Under the pieces are notes generated by a model. The model was given only the letters and a program-made list of their open reading frames with translations, did not search any database and was not told the origin of the DNA. The position numbers and the translations under genes are program-made. A DNA stretch of 64,000 nucleotides, from assembly GCF_001425625.1 (NCBI RefSeq), contig NZ_LMCP01000046.1, forward strand, positions 88,198 through 152,197. The letters run 5' to 3'. This DNA is from Mesorhizobium sp. Root102. Its GTDB lineage: Bacteria; Pseudomonadota; Alphaproteobacteria; Rhizobiales; Rhizobiaceae. Below are positions 1-7,898 of the stretch, piece after piece; positions within the stretch are counted from its first letter, which is position 1, and every line of letters begins with the position of its first letter.

Positions 1-1485
1 GGCGCGGAAACCGTGCGTCGCCACCAGTTTGCCGCGCCGGAACACATGCAGCGTGTCGGCGAGTTCGTAGACTTCCGGCAGATAGGACGAGATCAGGATG
101 ATGCCGGCGCCCTTCGACAACAGCGCGCCGAACAGGCGGTAGATCTCGGCCTTGGTGCCGACATCGACCCCGACCGTCGGCTCGTCGAAGATGAACAGCT
201 TGGCGCCGTGGGCCAGCCATTTGCCGATGACGATCTTCTGCTGGTTACCGCCCGACAGGCTGGACGCCAGCGCGCCGCGTGTCGGCGTCTTGATGCGCAG
301 ATCGGCGATCTGGCGATCGGCCCGCGCCTTCTCCTGTGCGCCCGAAATCAGCAGATTGTTCGAGATGCGCTTGTAGATCGGCAAATTGAGGTTGAGGCCG
401 ACCGGCAGGTTGAGGCAAAGCCCCTGGTCGCGGCGGCTCTCCGGTGCCAGCGCCATGCCGAGCTTGATCGCGTCATGTTCGGACTTGACCTGAACATCCT
501 TGCCTTCCCACAGAATCTGGCCGGCGGATTTGCGGTGGCGGCCGTAAAGCGTGGTGACGAACTCGCTGCGCCCGGCGCCGATCAGGCCATAAAGCCCGAC
601 GATCTCGCCGGCGCGAACCGTCATCGAGACATCCTCGAAGCCCTTGCCGGACAGGTTCCTCGCCTCGATGATCGCGGCACCCGGCGTGAAATGCTCCTTG
701 TGGTAGACCTGCTCGATCGAGCGGTTGATCATCATCTTGACCAGTTCCGCATCGTTGGTCTCCGCGATGTTGCGGGTGCCGACCAGCGTGCCGTCACGCA
801 GCACGGAAACACGGTCGGCGAGTTCGAACACTTCCTCCATGCGATGGCTGATGTAGATGATCGTCACGCCTTCGCCCTTCAGCCGGCGGATCAGGGTGAA
901 AAGCTGGTCGGCCTCCTTGCGGGTGAGGTAGGCGGTCGGCTCGTCGAAGATCAGGAATTTGGTGCCGCGCACGGTGGCGCGGGCGGCTGCAATCAGCTGT
1001 TGCTGGCCGATGGTGAGGTCGCCCAGCGTGACATGCGCCGGCAAGTCGAAGCCGAGATCGTCGATGATCTTCTGCGCTTGCCTGACCATGGCGCGCTGCT
1101 GCAGGATGCCGAAGCGCGAATTCTCCTCGCCGAGGAACATGTTGGCGGCGACCGTCAGGTGACGGCACAGCACGACCTCCTGGTGCACGGCATTGATGCC
1201 GAGCGCCATCGCCTCATGCGGCGTCGCCAAGGCAGCCGGCTGGCCCTCCCAGATAACCTCTCCGGAGGTGCGCGGCATCACGCCGGTCAAAAGCTTGATG
1301 AGCGTGGATTTGCCGGCGCCGTTCTCGCCGACGATGGCGTGGATCTCGCCGGATTTGAAAGCAAGATTGACCGGCTTCAGCGCGTGCGTGCCGGGATAGC
1401 GCTTCTCCAGCCCGCGTAGTTCGAGGATAGTCCGCCCCGATTCCAGCACGGGTGCCGGATGCAGTTCCTGCGCCGTCGAAATCAT
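1..1485 (-). CDS. CUT2 sugar ABC transporter ATP-binding protein, C-terminus cut by window edge
   Basis: This is the energising subunit of a sugar importer of the ribose/xylose type, a cytoplasmic protein with two fused ATPase cassettes. The visible 495 residues are open to the left edge. The first cassette has a Walker A (GENGAGKST) near residue 54 and an FDEPTAYL Walker B. The second keeps LSGGNQQK and FDEPTVGVD, the usual pattern for RbsA/XylG proteins. The ATG at 1485 follows GGAGG at a good distance. It lies 157 bases downstream of the binding-protein gene on the same strand and is separated from it by a strong hairpin. A permease gene is expected to the left. The sugar cannot be read from this subunit. 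Confidence 0.93.
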   Translation of the reverse strand, partial: MISTAQELHPAPVLESGRTILELRGLEKRYPGTHALKPVNLAFKSGEIHAIVGENGAGKSTLIKLLTGVMPRTSGEVIWEGQPAALATPHEAMALGINAVHQEVVLCRHLTVAANMFLGEENSRFGILQQRAMVRQAQKIIDDLGFDLPAHVTLGDLTIGQQQLIAAARATVRGTKFLIFDEPTAYLTRKEADQLFTLIRRLKGEGVTIIYISHRMEEVFELADRVSVLRDGTLVGTRNIAETNDAELVKMMINRSIEQVYHKEHFTPGAAIIEARNLSGKGFEDVSMTVRAGEIVGLYGLIGAGRSEFVTTLYGRHRKSAGQILWEGKDVQVKSEHDAIKLGMALAPESRRDQGLCLNLPVGLNLNLPIYKRISNNLLISGAQEKARADRQIADLRIKTPTRGALASSLSGGNQQKIVIGKWLAHGAKLFIFDEPTVGVDVGTKAEIYRLFGALLSKGAGIILISSYLPEVYELADTLHVFRRGKLVATHGFRA

Positions 1486-1597
1486 GACAATCCTCCCAGA
1501 TTGGCCGCACGATTGGCACGCGGCGAGGCAAGGATATGCCTCGAAAACAGCCTAGCTTAAGCTTGTGGATTGCCAAGCCGTTTGTGCTGGCAGCTTA

Positions 1598-1624
1598 GTC
1601 TCCGGGGCGCGGTGCCCCGGAGAC
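1598..1624 (-). promoter_or_regulatory. Intercistronic stem-loop after the binding-protein gene
   Basis: A perfect 11-bp inverted repeat (1598-1608 pairs with 1614-1624) encloses a 5-base loop. It sits just after the binding-protein stop codon and before the ATPase gene. No T-run follows on either strand, so it looks less like a full terminator than like an RNA-stability or partial-termination element, which would leave the binding protein more abundant than the ATPase. The hairpin is seen; the role is inferred. Confidence 0.6.
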
Positions 1625-1642
1625 GGTTTCGGATGCGACGGC

Positions 1643-2635
1643 TTAAAGCTTCGGGTTGAGCAGCGCGTCGATCTTGGGGTCCTTCATGTTGTCCTTGGTC
1701 ACCAGATTGGCGCCGGTGTCTACATTGGCCTCGACCTTTTCGCCCTTCGAGGCGGCAAGCGCGGTCTTGATGCCGTCATAGCCCATCCGGTACGGATCCT
1801 GGACGACGAGCGCGGAAATGACGCCGTCGTTGAGGAACTTGATCAGCTTCTCGTCGCTGTCGAAACCGACCAGCGCCAGTTTGCCGCCAAGGTTGTTTTC
1901 GGCGACAGCCTGACCGACGCCCTGCGCCATGATCAGGTTGGAGGCGAAGATGCCCTTGAGGTTCGGGTTGGCGGTGATCAGGTCGGTGGCGATGTTGAGG
2001 CCGGTGGTGGCCTGGCCATCGGCATATTTGTCGGCAACCAGCTTGAGGCCCGGATATTTGGCGGCCAGCTGTTCGGTGAAGCCCTGCTTGCGCTGCTCGA
2101 GCGAGCCGGCGCCCGGAGCGTTGGTGATCAGGGCGACGTCGCCCTCGATCTTGCCGCCGTTTGCGGCGCCGATGGCGGCCGCGAGGCCGTCGGCAGCGAC
2201 GCGACCGCCCTGCACATTGTCGGTGGTCAGGAACGAGGTGAAGGCCTTGGAGTCGGCGCCGGAATCGATGCCGATAACCTTGACCTTGGCAGCGGCTTCA
2301 TCGATCGGCTTGCCAAGCGCCTTGAACTCGGTCGGCGCAATGACGATCGCCGCCGGGTTGCTGGCAACGGCATTCTCGAGGATCGAGACCTGGCCGTTGA
2401 CGTCGGTTTCAGCCTGGGCGCCGAGTTCCGGCACGTTGACGCCGAGATCCTTGCCGGCCTTGCGGGCGCCGGCCAGAACGATCTGCCAGTAGAAGGACGT
2501 GGTGTCCTTGACGATGATCGGAATGGTCACGTCCGCCGCCGAAACCGGCGCCGAATGCATGACGCCGGCGAGCATCGAAGCTGCTGCCAGCGCCATGACG
2601 GCACGGCGGTTGAGAATGCTGGTCACGAATTTCAT
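1643..2635 (-). CDS. CUT2 sugar ABC transporter periplasmic substrate-binding protein
   Basis: This is a 330-residue periplasmic sugar-binding protein of the RbsB/LacI-fold type. It starts with a Sec signal peptide (hydrophobic stretch, cleavage near PVSAA at about residue 33). The mature protein has the repeated motifs of the family (ENAVASNPAAIVIAP, NLKGIFASN, LVGFDSDEKLI). ATG at 2635 follows GGGAGG. It is the first gene of a leftward unit with the ATPase gene. Its linkage to an aldo/keto reductase and a UxaA-family dehydratase suggests an aldose or deoxysugar (for example L-fucose or a related sugar) that is oxidised and then dehydrated, but the ligand is not decided by the sequence. Confidence 0.92.
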   Translation of the reverse strand: MKFVTSILNRRAVMALAAASMLAGVMHSAPVSAADVTIPIIVKDTTSFYWQIVLAGARKAGKDLGVNVPELGAQAETDVNGQVSILENAVASNPAAIVIAPTEFKALGKPIDEAAAKVKVIGIDSGADSKAFTSFLTTDNVQGGRVAADGLAAAIGAANGGKIEGDVALITNAPGAGSLEQRKQGFTEQLAAKYPGLKLVADKYADGQATTGLNIATDLITANPNLKGIFASNLIMAQGVGQAVAENNLGGKLALVGFDSDEKLIKFLNDGVISALVVQDPYRMGYDGIKTALAASKGEKVEANVDTGANLVTKDNMKDPKIDALLNPKL

Positions 2636-2973
2636 GAGGTTCCTCCCTAAGTCGCCCGGTGAACGTTACGGAAGCTCCGTCCGGATAGGCGTGGCCCAAA
2701 CAGAACTTTATCAATAAAAAACAGTTGCCTTGTTTTGATAGTGCATCGATCCAGCCGATGCAAGCGGTGTTTGACGCCAGTCCTGCCGAGGTCTGGGCAG
2801 GGGAAGATCGTGCGCCGCTACTCCCGTGCCGTCGTCAAACGCTCCCGTTCCCGTTCCGCGAGCATACGGAATATTAATTCCACAAATCAGTCAATATGGA
2901 ATGTTCATTCTTTCTGTGGGATCGCAAGAATGTGAAGTCTGGGTCACCGTTCACCGCGGGGTGGATACGCGTT
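2636..2973. other. Gene-free stretch, promoter region of the binding-protein gene
   Basis: These 338 bases hold no gene I can support. They contain the candidate operator at 2718-2736 and, closer to the aldo/keto reductase, two short dyads in an AT-rich patch around 2870-2925 (GGAAT/ATTCC and GAATG/CATTC). The patch could be the tail of the upstream gene's transcript or a binding site; nothing decides which. Confidence 0.5.
2718..2736. promoter_or_regulatory. Candidate operator (AAAACA-7-TGTTTT) for the local GntR regulator
   Basis: A 19-bp dyad, AAAACA, 7 bases, TGTTTT, lies 83 bases upstream of the binding-protein start. The 11-mer AAAAAACAGTT (2716-2726) occurs again at 5616-5626 between the dehydratase and the regulator. 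Two copies in front of the two transcription units of one locus suggest a shared regulator, most simply the GntR protein at 5768. Inference only. Confidence 0.45.
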
Positions 2974-3972
2974 TCACGCCAGCTCCTGCACCAGCGTGTA
3001 GGGGCGATATTTGGCGTATTCCGTCTCCGGCACGTCGATGTCGAGCAGTTCGAGGTTGCGCGTCAGGTTTGCCAGCTTGGCGGTGCCGGTCAGCACGGTG
3101 GCGACCGCGGGTTCATGCAAGGGGAACTGGAACGCAGCCGCCGCCAGCGGATAGCCGCCCTCGGCGGCGATCCGCTCCATCGCACCGACGCGGTCGAGCA
3201 CGTCATGGCTGGCAGGACGGTAGTCGAAATGCGCGCCTTGTACCGGCCCGGTCGCCAGGATGCCGGAGTTGAAGACGCCGCCGATGACCAAGGACGTCTG
3301 TTGCGCGCTGCATAGCGGCAGCAACTCCGCTTCGGCGCTGCGGTCGAGCAGCGAATAGCGGCTGGCAAGCAGGATGCAGTCGAGTGGCGCCTCGCGCATC
3401 ACGTCGAGACAAATCTGCACCTCGTTGACGCCGAGCCCATAAGCGGAAATGACGCCGGACCGTTTCAACTCTTCGAGCGCCTTGAGGCCGCCATCCATCA
3501 GCTCGCGAAAGTGCAGCTTGGTCTTCTCGACACCGTGTGTGTAGACGCCGATGTCGTGGACAAACAGGATGTCTATCCTGTTTAGGCCAAGCCGCGCATA
3601 GCTGAACTCGACCGATCGCATGATGCCGTCATAGGAATAGTCGTAGTCGAGCGCGAAGGGTAGCGGATCGACATAGGAGTGATCGGGAACCTGATCGTCC
3701 GGTACCGGGCGGAACAGGCGGCCGACCTTGGTGGAAAGCACATAGGAATCGCGCGGCTTGTAGCGCAGGAAGTCGCCGAAGCGGCGCTCCGACAGGCCGA
3801 AACCGTAGAAGGGTGCGGTGTCGAAATAGCGCAGGCCGGCTTCCCAGGCGCCCTGCAGCGTCTCCATCGCCGCTTCGCGAGAACAAGCGCGGTAGAGACC
3901 GCCGATCGCGGCACCGCCGAAGCTGACCTCGGTGACCTCGAGCGCCGTCCTGCCAATGCGGCGTTTTTGCAT
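2974..3972 (-). CDS. Aldo/keto reductase, D-threo-aldose / L-fucose 1-dehydrogenase type
   Basis: A 332-residue aldo/keto reductase, probably an NAD(P)-dependent aldose 1-dehydrogenase that oxidises a sugar to its lactone. The catalytic tetrad is visible: Asp and Tyr in FDTAPFYGFGLSE, Lys in LSTKVGR, His in LFVHDIG. The N-terminal motif VSFGGAAIGGLY and the long insert after the Lys (PVPDDQVPDHSYVDP) match the D-threo-aldose/L-fucose dehydrogenase branch better than the general reductases. It starts 60 bases downstream of the UxaA-family gene and is probably co-transcribed with it, giving oxidation then dehydration of one substrate. Exact substrate is uncertain. Confidence 0.85.
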   Translation of the reverse strand: MQKRRIGRTALEVTEVSFGGAAIGGLYRACSREAAMETLQGAWEAGLRYFDTAPFYGFGLSERRFGDFLRYKPRDSYVLSTKVGRLFRPVPDDQVPDHSYVDPLPFALDYDYSYDGIMRSVEFSYARLGLNRIDILFVHDIGVYTHGVEKTKLHFRELMDGGLKALEELKRSGVISAYGLGVNEVQICLDVMREAPLDCILLASRYSLLDRSAEAELLPLCSAQQTSLVIGGVFNSGILATGPVQGAHFDYRPASHDVLDRVGAMERIAAEGGYPLAAAAFQFPLHEPAVATVLTGTAKLANLTRNLELLDIDVPETEYAKYRPYTLVQELA

Positions 3973-4032
3973 GTAAACCTCCCCGGTGCCGGCCGTTGCA
4001 CGGCTCGGCAGTCTACTCGATATCCGTACAAT

Positions 4033-5538
4033 CTAGAGCGTTGCGCCAAGATGCCAGGGCACGAACTCGTTGTCGCCGTAGCCGAAATCCTCACTCTTGG
4101 TCTTGCGGCCGGAAGCCGTCTCGACGATCAGTTCGAAGATCTCGCGGCCCATGCCGGCGATGGTCTTTTCACCGGAGGCGATGACGCCGCAATTGACGTC
4201 CATGTCCTCTTCCATCTGGTGATACATGGTCGAGTTGGTGGCGACCTTGATTGATGGCGTCGGACGGCACCCAAAGCAGGAGCCGCGGCCGGTGGTGAAG
4301 ACGATGACGTTGGCGCCGCCCGCCACCTGGCCGGTGGCCGAGACCGGGTCGTAGCCGGGCGTGTCCATGAACACCAGGCCACTGCCAGTGACTTTTTCGG
4401 CGTAGCCGAAGACACCGTTGAGCGGCGTCTGGCCGCCCTTGGCGACCGCGCCGAGCGACTTCTCCAGGATGGTGGTGAGGCCGCCGCGTTTGTTGCCGGG
4501 CGAGGGGTTGTTGTCGATCGAGGCGCCATGCTTGGTGACGTGCTCCTCCCACCACTTCACGAAGCCGTCGAGCTTCTGCGCGATCTCCGGCGTTGCCGCG
4601 CGGTAGGCAAGCAGATGTTCGGCACCATAGATTTCCGTCGTCTCGGAGAGGATGCCGATGCCGCCGACGCCGGCCAGGATATCGACAGCCGCGCCCAGCG
4701 CCGGATTGGCTGTAATGCCCGACATGCCGTCGGAGCCGCCGCATTGCAGGCCGACGACGATCTCGCTGACCGGGATCGGCTCACGCTTCAACTGGCCGAC
4801 TTCCTCCGCGATCTCAGCCAGCACGCCCATCGCCTTTTCCACCGATTTGCGCGAACCGCCGGCGTCCTGGATGTTGAAGTGGCGTTTGCCGGCAGCGACG
4901 CCCTTCTGGCCGTAGAGGGTGAGCTGGTTGACCTCGCAGCCGAGCCCGACCATCAGCACACCGCCGAAATTCGGGTGGCGGGCATAGCCGGCAAGCGTGC
5001 GGTGCAGCACCATCATGCCGTCGCCGGTGCCGCTCATGCCGCAGCCCTGGCCGTGCACGATCGGCACGAAGCCGTCGATGCCGGGATATTTGGGCAGCAG
5101 CGTCCGGTTGGCGGTGTCGGCGATGGAACGGCAGACGGTCGCCGAGCAGTTGACGCTGGCGACGATGCCGATGAAATTGCGCGTGCCGGCGCGGCCATCG
5201 GCGCGGCGATAGCCCATGAAGGTGCGGGCGCGGTCGGCCTCCGTCGCGTGCTCGGCCTCGCTCGGCGGCACGACCGGCAAGCGGCCGGATTCGAAAACCA
5301 GATTGTGCGAATGAACGTGCTCGCCAGCTGCAATATCCTGCGTCGCGCGACCGATCGCCTGGGCGTATTTGACCACGGCTTCGCCGGCGGCGATCGGCTT
5401 GATCGCCACCTTGTGGCCGGGCTCGATCAGCGCGCTGGCGACGGCACCGCCCGGCAGCGCGGTGCCGATCTCGATGCGGCCGTTGGCGACTGCCACGTTG
5501 TCGGCGGGGGACAGAAGAATGCAGTTGGAGGGGTTCAC
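4033..5538 (-). CDS. UxaA/GarD-family sugar-acid dehydratase
   Basis: A 501-residue member of the altronate/galactarate dehydratase family, which removes water from an aldonate or aldarate to give a 2-keto-3-deoxy acid. The N-terminal ~90 residues are the SAF-like domain. The rest is the catalytic region with conserved HGQGCGMSGTGD, GLQCGGSDGMSG and TTGRGSCFGCRP stretches, the last two including likely metal-binding Cys. Start: I chose the GTG at 5538, preceded by AGGA; an in-frame GTG at 5583 would add 15 proline-rich residues unlike the family. It leads the unit with the aldo/keto reductase and is divergent from the GntR regulator. The substrate could be altronate, galactarate, fuconate or another acid. 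Confidence 0.87.
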   Translation of the reverse strand: MNPSNCILLSPADNVAVANGRIEIGTALPGGAVASALIEPGHKVAIKPIAAGEAVVKYAQAIGRATQDIAAGEHVHSHNLVFESGRLPVVPPSEAEHATEADRARTFMGYRRADGRAGTRNFIGIVASVNCSATVCRSIADTANRTLLPKYPGIDGFVPIVHGQGCGMSGTGDGMMVLHRTLAGYARHPNFGGVLMVGLGCEVNQLTLYGQKGVAAGKRHFNIQDAGGSRKSVEKAMGVLAEIAEEVGQLKREPIPVSEIVVGLQCGGSDGMSGITANPALGAAVDILAGVGGIGILSETTEIYGAEHLLAYRAATPEIAQKLDGFVKWWEEHVTKHGASIDNNPSPGNKRGGLTTILEKSLGAVAKGGQTPLNGVFGYAEKVTGSGLVFMDTPGYDPVSATGQVAGGANVIVFTTGRGSCFGCRPTPSIKVATNSTMYHQMEEDMDVNCGVIASGEKTIAGMGREIFELIVETASGRKTKSEDFGYGDNEFVPWHLGATL

Positions 5539-5615
5539 GGGCGGTTTCCTGGGTGATCCTGGGATGCGCGGGCGGATTGACACGCGCCTGTTTAGAGATA
5601 ATGTCTTTTATCGTG

Positions 5616-5644
5616 AAAAAACAGTTTTGCGTCAATTGTTTTTT
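5616..5644. promoter_or_regulatory. Imperfect palindrome in the divergent promoter, candidate GntR operator
   Basis: Two 11-base arms, AAAAAACAGTT (5616-5626) and AATTGTTTTTT (5634-5644), match at 10 of 11 positions around a 7-base centre. The site is 78 bases upstream of the dehydratase GTG and 124 bases upstream of the regulator ATG. It shares AAAAAACAGTT with the site before the binding-protein gene. A position overlapping both promoters fits a locus-specific repressor. Confidence 0.5.
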
Positions 5645-5767
5645 CGTGGGGAGTTCCGCATGTCCTTGGGGTTGTTCCGCGAGGCGATTTCGCTTTTCAG
5701 GGTCATGGGAACGTCATATTGCGCTTCAAACCGGCCGCCGCAAGCGACGGCGTGCAACGGGTCAGGA

Positions 5768-6670
5768 ATGTCGAAGAGCAACAACGTCTACAAGGATGCC
5801 TATAATCGCTGCCTGCGGCTGCTCGACGAAACGCGCAGCCTGCCTTCGGAGCCGGAACTGGGTACTCTGCTTGGCGTCAGCCGCACCACGGTGCGTACCA
5901 TTCTCGCGCGCATGGAAGAGACCGGGCTGATCGCCTGGAACAAGCGTGCCAAGACGGTGCTGCGCGAACCGCATCCGGATGATTTCTTCCCCGAGGAAGA
6001 GACCGACACGCTCGCCGAGATAATCGAGCGGTCGTTCATGCGCAGGCTGCTCGCCGGCGGCGCCGAAGCCGGCATGCAGATCAACGAACTCGAACTGGCG
6101 CGCGAGATCGGCGTCGGCACCACCAGCGTGCGCGAGTTCCTGATCCGCTTCTCCCGTTTCGGCTTGATCGAGAAGCGCCGCAACAGCCATTGGGTGCTGA
6201 AGGGTTTTACGCGCGCCTTCGCGCTGGAGTTGACCGAAATCCGCGAAATGTTCGAACTTCGCTCGGCAGCCGCCTTTGCCGCATTGCCACAGGACAGCGC
6301 GGTGTGGACCGATCTCGACCGCCTGGAAGACGAGCATCGCCAGTTGGCAAGCGAGATCGTCACCCGCTTCAACGAATTCTCCGAGCTGGACGAGCGCTTC
6401 CATCGGCTCATCCACCGGGCATCGCATAACCGCTTCATCGTCGATTTCTACGATGTCATTGCCATGATCTTCCACTACCACTACCAGTGGAACAAGGCGC
6501 AGGAACGCGAGCGCAACGAAGTCGCGATCGGTGAGCATCTGGTCTATATCGACGCGCTGAAATCGCGCGACCTAGGCAAGGTCGACGCCGCCTGCCGCAA
6601 GCACCTGAAGTCGGCGCGCCAGACATTGCTGACCTCGATCCCGGAAAGCCGGTTGCCACAAAAATCCTGA
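5768..6670 (+). CDS. GntR-family regulator with two winged-helix domains and an FCD-like C-terminus
   Basis: A 300-residue transcription factor. A first winged helix spans about residues 10-65 (RSLPSEPELGTLLGVSRTTV). A second, at about residues 85-150 (INELELAREIGVGTTSVREF), is the usual GntR/FadR type, followed by an all-helical FCD ligand-binding region with the DERFHRLIHRAS motif. Most FadR-type proteins have only the second part and are about 230 residues long. ATG at 5768 was chosen because the open frame further upstream runs through the palindromic promoter. It is divergent from the dehydratase operon and is probably its regulator, with a pathway sugar acid as effector. A terminator overlaps its stop codon. 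Confidence 0.88.
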   Translation: MSKSNNVYKDAYNRCLRLLDETRSLPSEPELGTLLGVSRTTVRTILARMEETGLIAWNKRAKTVLREPHPDDFFPEEETDTLAEIIERSFMRRLLAGGAEAGMQINELELAREIGVGTTSVREFLIRFSRFGLIEKRRNSHWVLKGFTRAFALELTEIREMFELRSAAAFAALPQDSAVWTDLDRLEDEHRQLASEIVTRFNEFSELDERFHRLIHRASHNRFIVDFYDVIAMIFHYHYQWNKAQERERNEVAIGEHLVYIDALKSRDLGKVDAACRKHLKSARQTLLTSIPESRLPQKS

Positions 6671-6694
6671 GCCGCGTCGCGGCTCGGATTTTTG
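6660..6694 (+). terminator. Rho-independent terminator of the GntR gene
   Basis: A stem of 15 pairs with one bulged T (AAAAATCC-T-GAGCCGC against GCGGCTCGGATTTTT) has a 3-base loop and ends in a T-run. It includes the TGA stop codon of the regulator. The poly-A/poly-T symmetry means it could act on both strands. Confidence 0.8.
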
Positions 6695-6698
6695 TTTC

Positions 6699-6747
6699 AT
6701 GCATGTCGTTATCCCAAAATCGCCGCGCATTTTTGGGCGACATGCAT
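6699..6747. repeat. Short palindromic repeat, copy 1 (paired with 47022-47069)
   Basis: A 49-bp element with perfect 10-bp ends (ATGCATGTCG / CGACATGCAT), an unpaired TTAT, then a second stem CCCAAAA / TTTTGGG. It follows immediately on the T-run of a terminator. A second copy at 47022-47069 has the same design, with the inner stem changed on both sides to CTCAAAA / TTTTGAG. An open reading frame passes through this copy but is not credible as protein. Confidence 0.85.
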
Positions 6748-6836
6748 CGTGCCGCGTTGCCGCAGCGGCGATTTGGCGATTTTCCACCCGCCAGCCCCGT
6801 GCTAGGTATGGGGCGTTGCTGCGAAGAGGCAGGGCT

Positions 6837-7220
6837 TTGGGCGTATCGAGAAGACGGTGGAGCATACCGGTCGCGCTTGTCGCGGCCTATCTACTGTTGC
6901 TCCAGTCGACACTTGGTGCCTTCGCCTTCGGCTCCGGTCCTAACGCGTCGCAGCTCGATGCCTTTGGCAACGTCATCTGTACCCACGAAGGCGCAACCCG
7001 GCTTCCCGGCGGGAACCAGCCGCCGTCCCACCTGCCCGCATGCTGCGTGCTCGGCTGCAGCATGTTTTCGCCGGCCTTTGCGCCGCCGGCGGATGCCGAC
7101 CTGGCGCTGGCCAGTCTTTCCTATGAAACGGTCGCCTTTGTCTTCCCGGCGGCCATCCATCTCGACTTCGCGCGTGAGCGCTCGCCGTCGAACCCGCGCG
7201 CGCCGCCGGTGACGGCCTGA
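6837..7220 (+). CDS. DUF2946-type small membrane/exported protein, copper-linked
   Basis: About 127 residues. The N-terminal basic stretch and hydrophobic segment (IPVALVAAYLLLLQ) form a signal anchor. A short Cys/His region follows (ICTHEGATR, HLPACCVLGCSMF), as in DUF2946 proteins that sit beside copper genes. Start: an in-frame TTG at 6837 behind AGGCAGGG is my choice; the upstream ATG at 6699 lies inside a palindromic repeat and would add 46 implausible residues. It heads the run PCu(A)C-YcnI-CopCD, so a role in envelope copper handling is likely. The biochemical function of the family is unknown. Confidence 0.7.
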   Translation: MGVSRRRWSIPVALVAAYLLLLQSTLGAFAFGSGPNASQLDAFGNVICTHEGATRLPGGNQPPSHLPACCVLGCSMFSPAFAPPADADLALASLSYETVAFVFPAAIHLDFARERSPSNPRAPPVTA

Positions 7221-7317
7221 GCCTAGTTGCCCGGCGGAACCTTTCGTGGGCGTACCCATCCAAAGATCAAACTGCTCGCGGCCGGCAACGGCGCGACCAT
7301 CACTTCATGGAGCAACC

Positions 7318-7857
7318 ATGTCCCATTCTTTCCGTATAGCGGCGAGCGATATGCCCGGCCGCATTCTGTCACGCTTCGAACAGCGTCTTGGCGTTGCCGT
7401 GCTGGCTCTTGTGCTGTCGTTCGTCGGCGCCCAGTCCGTCTTTGCGCATGAGTTCAAGGTTGGCGATCTCGAGATCGGCCACCCCTGGTCGCGTGCCACG
7501 CCGGCCGGCGCCAAGGTGGCCGGCGGCTATTTCACCATCACCAACAACGGCAGCGCGCCGGACCGGCTGGTGTCGATTTCCTCCGATGTTTCTGAAAAGG
7601 CCGAGCTGCATGAGATGGGCGTCAAGGACGGCGTCATGACCATGCGTCCGGTTGCCGGCGGCCTCGAAATTCCGGCTGGCGGCAAGGTCGCCCTTGCACC
7701 TGGCGGCTATCATCTGATGTTCATCGGCCTGAAGCGGCAACCCAAGCAGGGTGAAGAGTTTTCCGCCACACTGACCTTCGAGAAGGCCGGCGCCGTCAGC
7801 GTCGATTTCGCTGTCGAAGGCATGGGTGGTGGCGCCATGGACGACCACGCCAATTGA
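7318..7857 (+). CDS. Periplasmic copper chaperone PCu(A)C
   Basis: A 179-residue exported copper(I) chaperone of the family that delivers copper to the CuA site of cytochrome c oxidase. A signal peptide ends at SVFA, leaving a mature protein that begins HEFKVGDLEIGHPWSRATP. The family copper site H(M)X10MX21HXM is present: HEMGVKDGVMTM followed by YHLMFIGLK. ATG at 7318 follows GGAG; an upstream in-frame start at 7246 has no ribosome site. It is followed 41 bases later by YcnI and then CopCD, so the three probably form one operon for periplasmic copper. Confidence 0.92.
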   Translation: MSHSFRIAASDMPGRILSRFEQRLGVAVLALVLSFVGAQSVFAHEFKVGDLEIGHPWSRATPAGAKVAGGYFTITNNGSAPDRLVSISSDVSEKAELHEMGVKDGVMTMRPVAGGLEIPAGGKVALAPGGYHLMFIGLKRQPKQGEEFSATLTFEKAGAVSVDFAVEGMGGGAMDDHAN

Positions 7858-7898
7858 TCGCGCCAGCTAGACAAATTTTGAAGATCTGAGGGACCATC

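Noticed and set aside
13..1419. Long rightward open frame (468 codons) opposite the ABC ATPase
   Set aside because: It is the complement of a clearly conserved ATPase. Its composition is typical of antisense frames in high-GC DNA, and it has no ribosome site or family motif.
6699..6836. N-terminal extension of the DUF2946 protein from the ATG at 6699
   Set aside because: The stretch is a palindromic repeat also found at 47022, where it is not coding.
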